From Alphaproteobacteria bacterium (GTDB lineage: Bacteria > Pseudomonadota > Alphaproteobacteria > Rhodobacterales > Rhodobacteraceae): DNA of 34,861 bases. Position 1 is the first letter of the stretch. Every line of letters begins with the position of its first letter. Both the position numbers and the translations under genes were made by a program. Shown piece by piece: positions 34,289 through 34,861 of the stretch. Under the pieces are notes generated by a model. The model was not told where the DNA came from. It ran no database searches and was given only the letters and a program-made list of their open reading frames with translations. The stretch spans positions 1-34,861 of the forward strand of contig JAAAPD010000020.1 of the NCBI GenBank assembly GCA_009908505.1, written 5' to 3'.

Positions 34289-34861
34289 CTAGTGGGCGGC
34301 GGACTTGCCCATCAGCGGGGCAATCAGCCGCGTCACCACCGGGATCAGCGCCAGCCCCGCGACCAACCCGACGATCCCGTCCAGCCCCGCCGTCACGGCC
34401 CAGTTGCCAAAGCCCCCATGGGCCACAGCGGCGGCCGCGTCATGGATCAGGTCATAGGGCATGTGCCAGCCCAGTTCGTGGGTTCCGTGCACCAGGATCG
34501 ACCCGCCGACCCAGAGCATCGCCACCGTGCCCACAAAAGACAGAACCTTCATCACGTAGGGCATGCCCTTGACCAGCCCCCGGCCCAGGCCCCGGCCAAG
34601 TCCCGTGCGTCCCCGGGCCGCCAGCGCCAGGCCGATATCGTCCATCTTCACGATCAGCGCCACGGTGCCGTAGACGACGGCAGTAATCGCGATGGCCACG
34701 ACGGCCAGCGTCGCGGCCTCCAGCCAGAAGGTGCCGGCGGGAATCGCGGCCAGCGTGATGGTCATGATCTCGGCCGACAGGATGAAATCGGTCTTGATCG
34801 CCCCGCGCACGCGGGTTTCCTCCAGGTGGACGGGGTCGCCAACATCCAAATCCTTTTCCAC
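34289..34861 (-). CDS. DUF808 family membrane protein (YedI-like), C-terminal part
   Basis: The gene runs off the end of the window; 190 residues of the C-terminal part are seen. They contain EETRVRGAIKTDFILSAEIMTITLAAIP, VYGTVALIVKMDDIGLALAARG and several hydrophobic helices. WVGGSILVHGTHELGWHMPYDLIHDAA is typical of DUF808/YedI inner-membrane proteins. Function is unknown. The first in-frame Met-like codon at the window edge (GTG) is internal, since DUF808 proteins start with a further ~90 residues. It converges on the DUF4329 lipoprotein gene with 3 bases between. Confidence 0.85.
   Translation of the reverse strand: MEKDLDVGDPVHLEETRVRGAIKTDFILSAEIMTITLAAIPAGTFWLEAATLAVVAIAITAVVYGTVALIVKMDDIGLALAARGRTGLGRGLGRGLVKGMPYVMKVLSFVGTVAMLWVGGSILVHGTHELGWHMPYDLIHDAAAAVAHGGFGNWAVTAGLDGIVGLVAGLALIPVVTRLIAPLMGKSAAH

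Noticed and set aside
1..34861. CRISPR arrays, tRNA/rRNA genes, insertion sequences and large direct repeats
   Set aside because: None recognised on reading through both strands. A tool-based scan (tRNAscan, ISfinder, CRISPR finder) was not possible here.

Overview
The window is a high-GC, gene-dense stretch of an alphaproteobacterial chromosome, most likely Rhodobacterales (Roseobacter/Rhodobacter group). The main pointers are a perfect alphaproteobacterial SOS box (GTTC-N7-GTTC type) at lexA, an argC-ccmE-ccmF-ccmH cluster, a GTA-type endolysin/holin pair, a fused indolepyruvate oxidoreductase with a divergent LysR gene, and bolA next to grxD behind purL. Species is inferred from gene content and family recognition, not from a database search.

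Layout. 1-2175: end of moaC, a GIY-YIG/DUF4357 nuclease-like gene of visibly lower GC, and moeA, joined by ATGA overlaps. 2199-2948: LexA box and lexA. 2942-5035 (minus): comEC-like gene convergent with lexA. 5109-7953: gltX, gltA and a terminator. 7989-8486: GNAT acetyltransferase. 8483-16292 (minus): a long co-directional block, in transcription order lysophospholipid acyltransferase, murI, argC, ccmE, endolysin, holin, ccmF, ccmH and an enoyl-CoA hydratase/isomerase. 16381-19800 (minus): indolepyruvate ferredoxin oxidoreductase, divergent from a LysR regulator (19961-20863), with two inverted repeats between them. 20864-21061: two terminators flanking a short unexplained segment. 21062-23980 (minus): a tight three-gene amino-acid/compatible-solute-like catabolic operon whose first gene, a diaminopropionate ammonia-lyase-like PLP enzyme, carries a one-base frameshift in a G6 run. 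24110-27788 (plus): purL, a Cys-rich protein, bolA, a small membrane-anchored acidic protein and the monothiol glutaredoxin grxD. 27911-30324 (plus): a polar amino-acid ABC transporter (binding protein, permease, ATPase). 30342-31233 (minus): zapA and a coiled-coil gene. 31568-33589 (plus): transketolase. 33692-34285: a DUF4329-type lipoprotein. 34289-34861 (minus): the C-terminal part of a DUF808 membrane protein cut by the window end.

Most of the content is housekeeping: molybdenum cofactor, SOS control, translation, TCA cycle, cytochrome c maturation, arginine and purine synthesis, cell wall, cell division and pentose phosphate. The less ordinary parts are the lysis module inside the cytochrome c maturation genes, the nuclease gene spliced into the molybdenum cofactor operon, the frameshifted PLP enzyme, the BolA/Grx4 neighbourhood with two uncharacterised partners, and several structured intergenic segments. 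No tRNA, rRNA, insertion sequence, CRISPR array or prophage structural gene was seen. The best candidates for something under-described are the lysis genes within the ccm cluster and the Cys-rich protein/BolA/small membrane protein/Grx4 set; neither can be called a new system from sequence alone.
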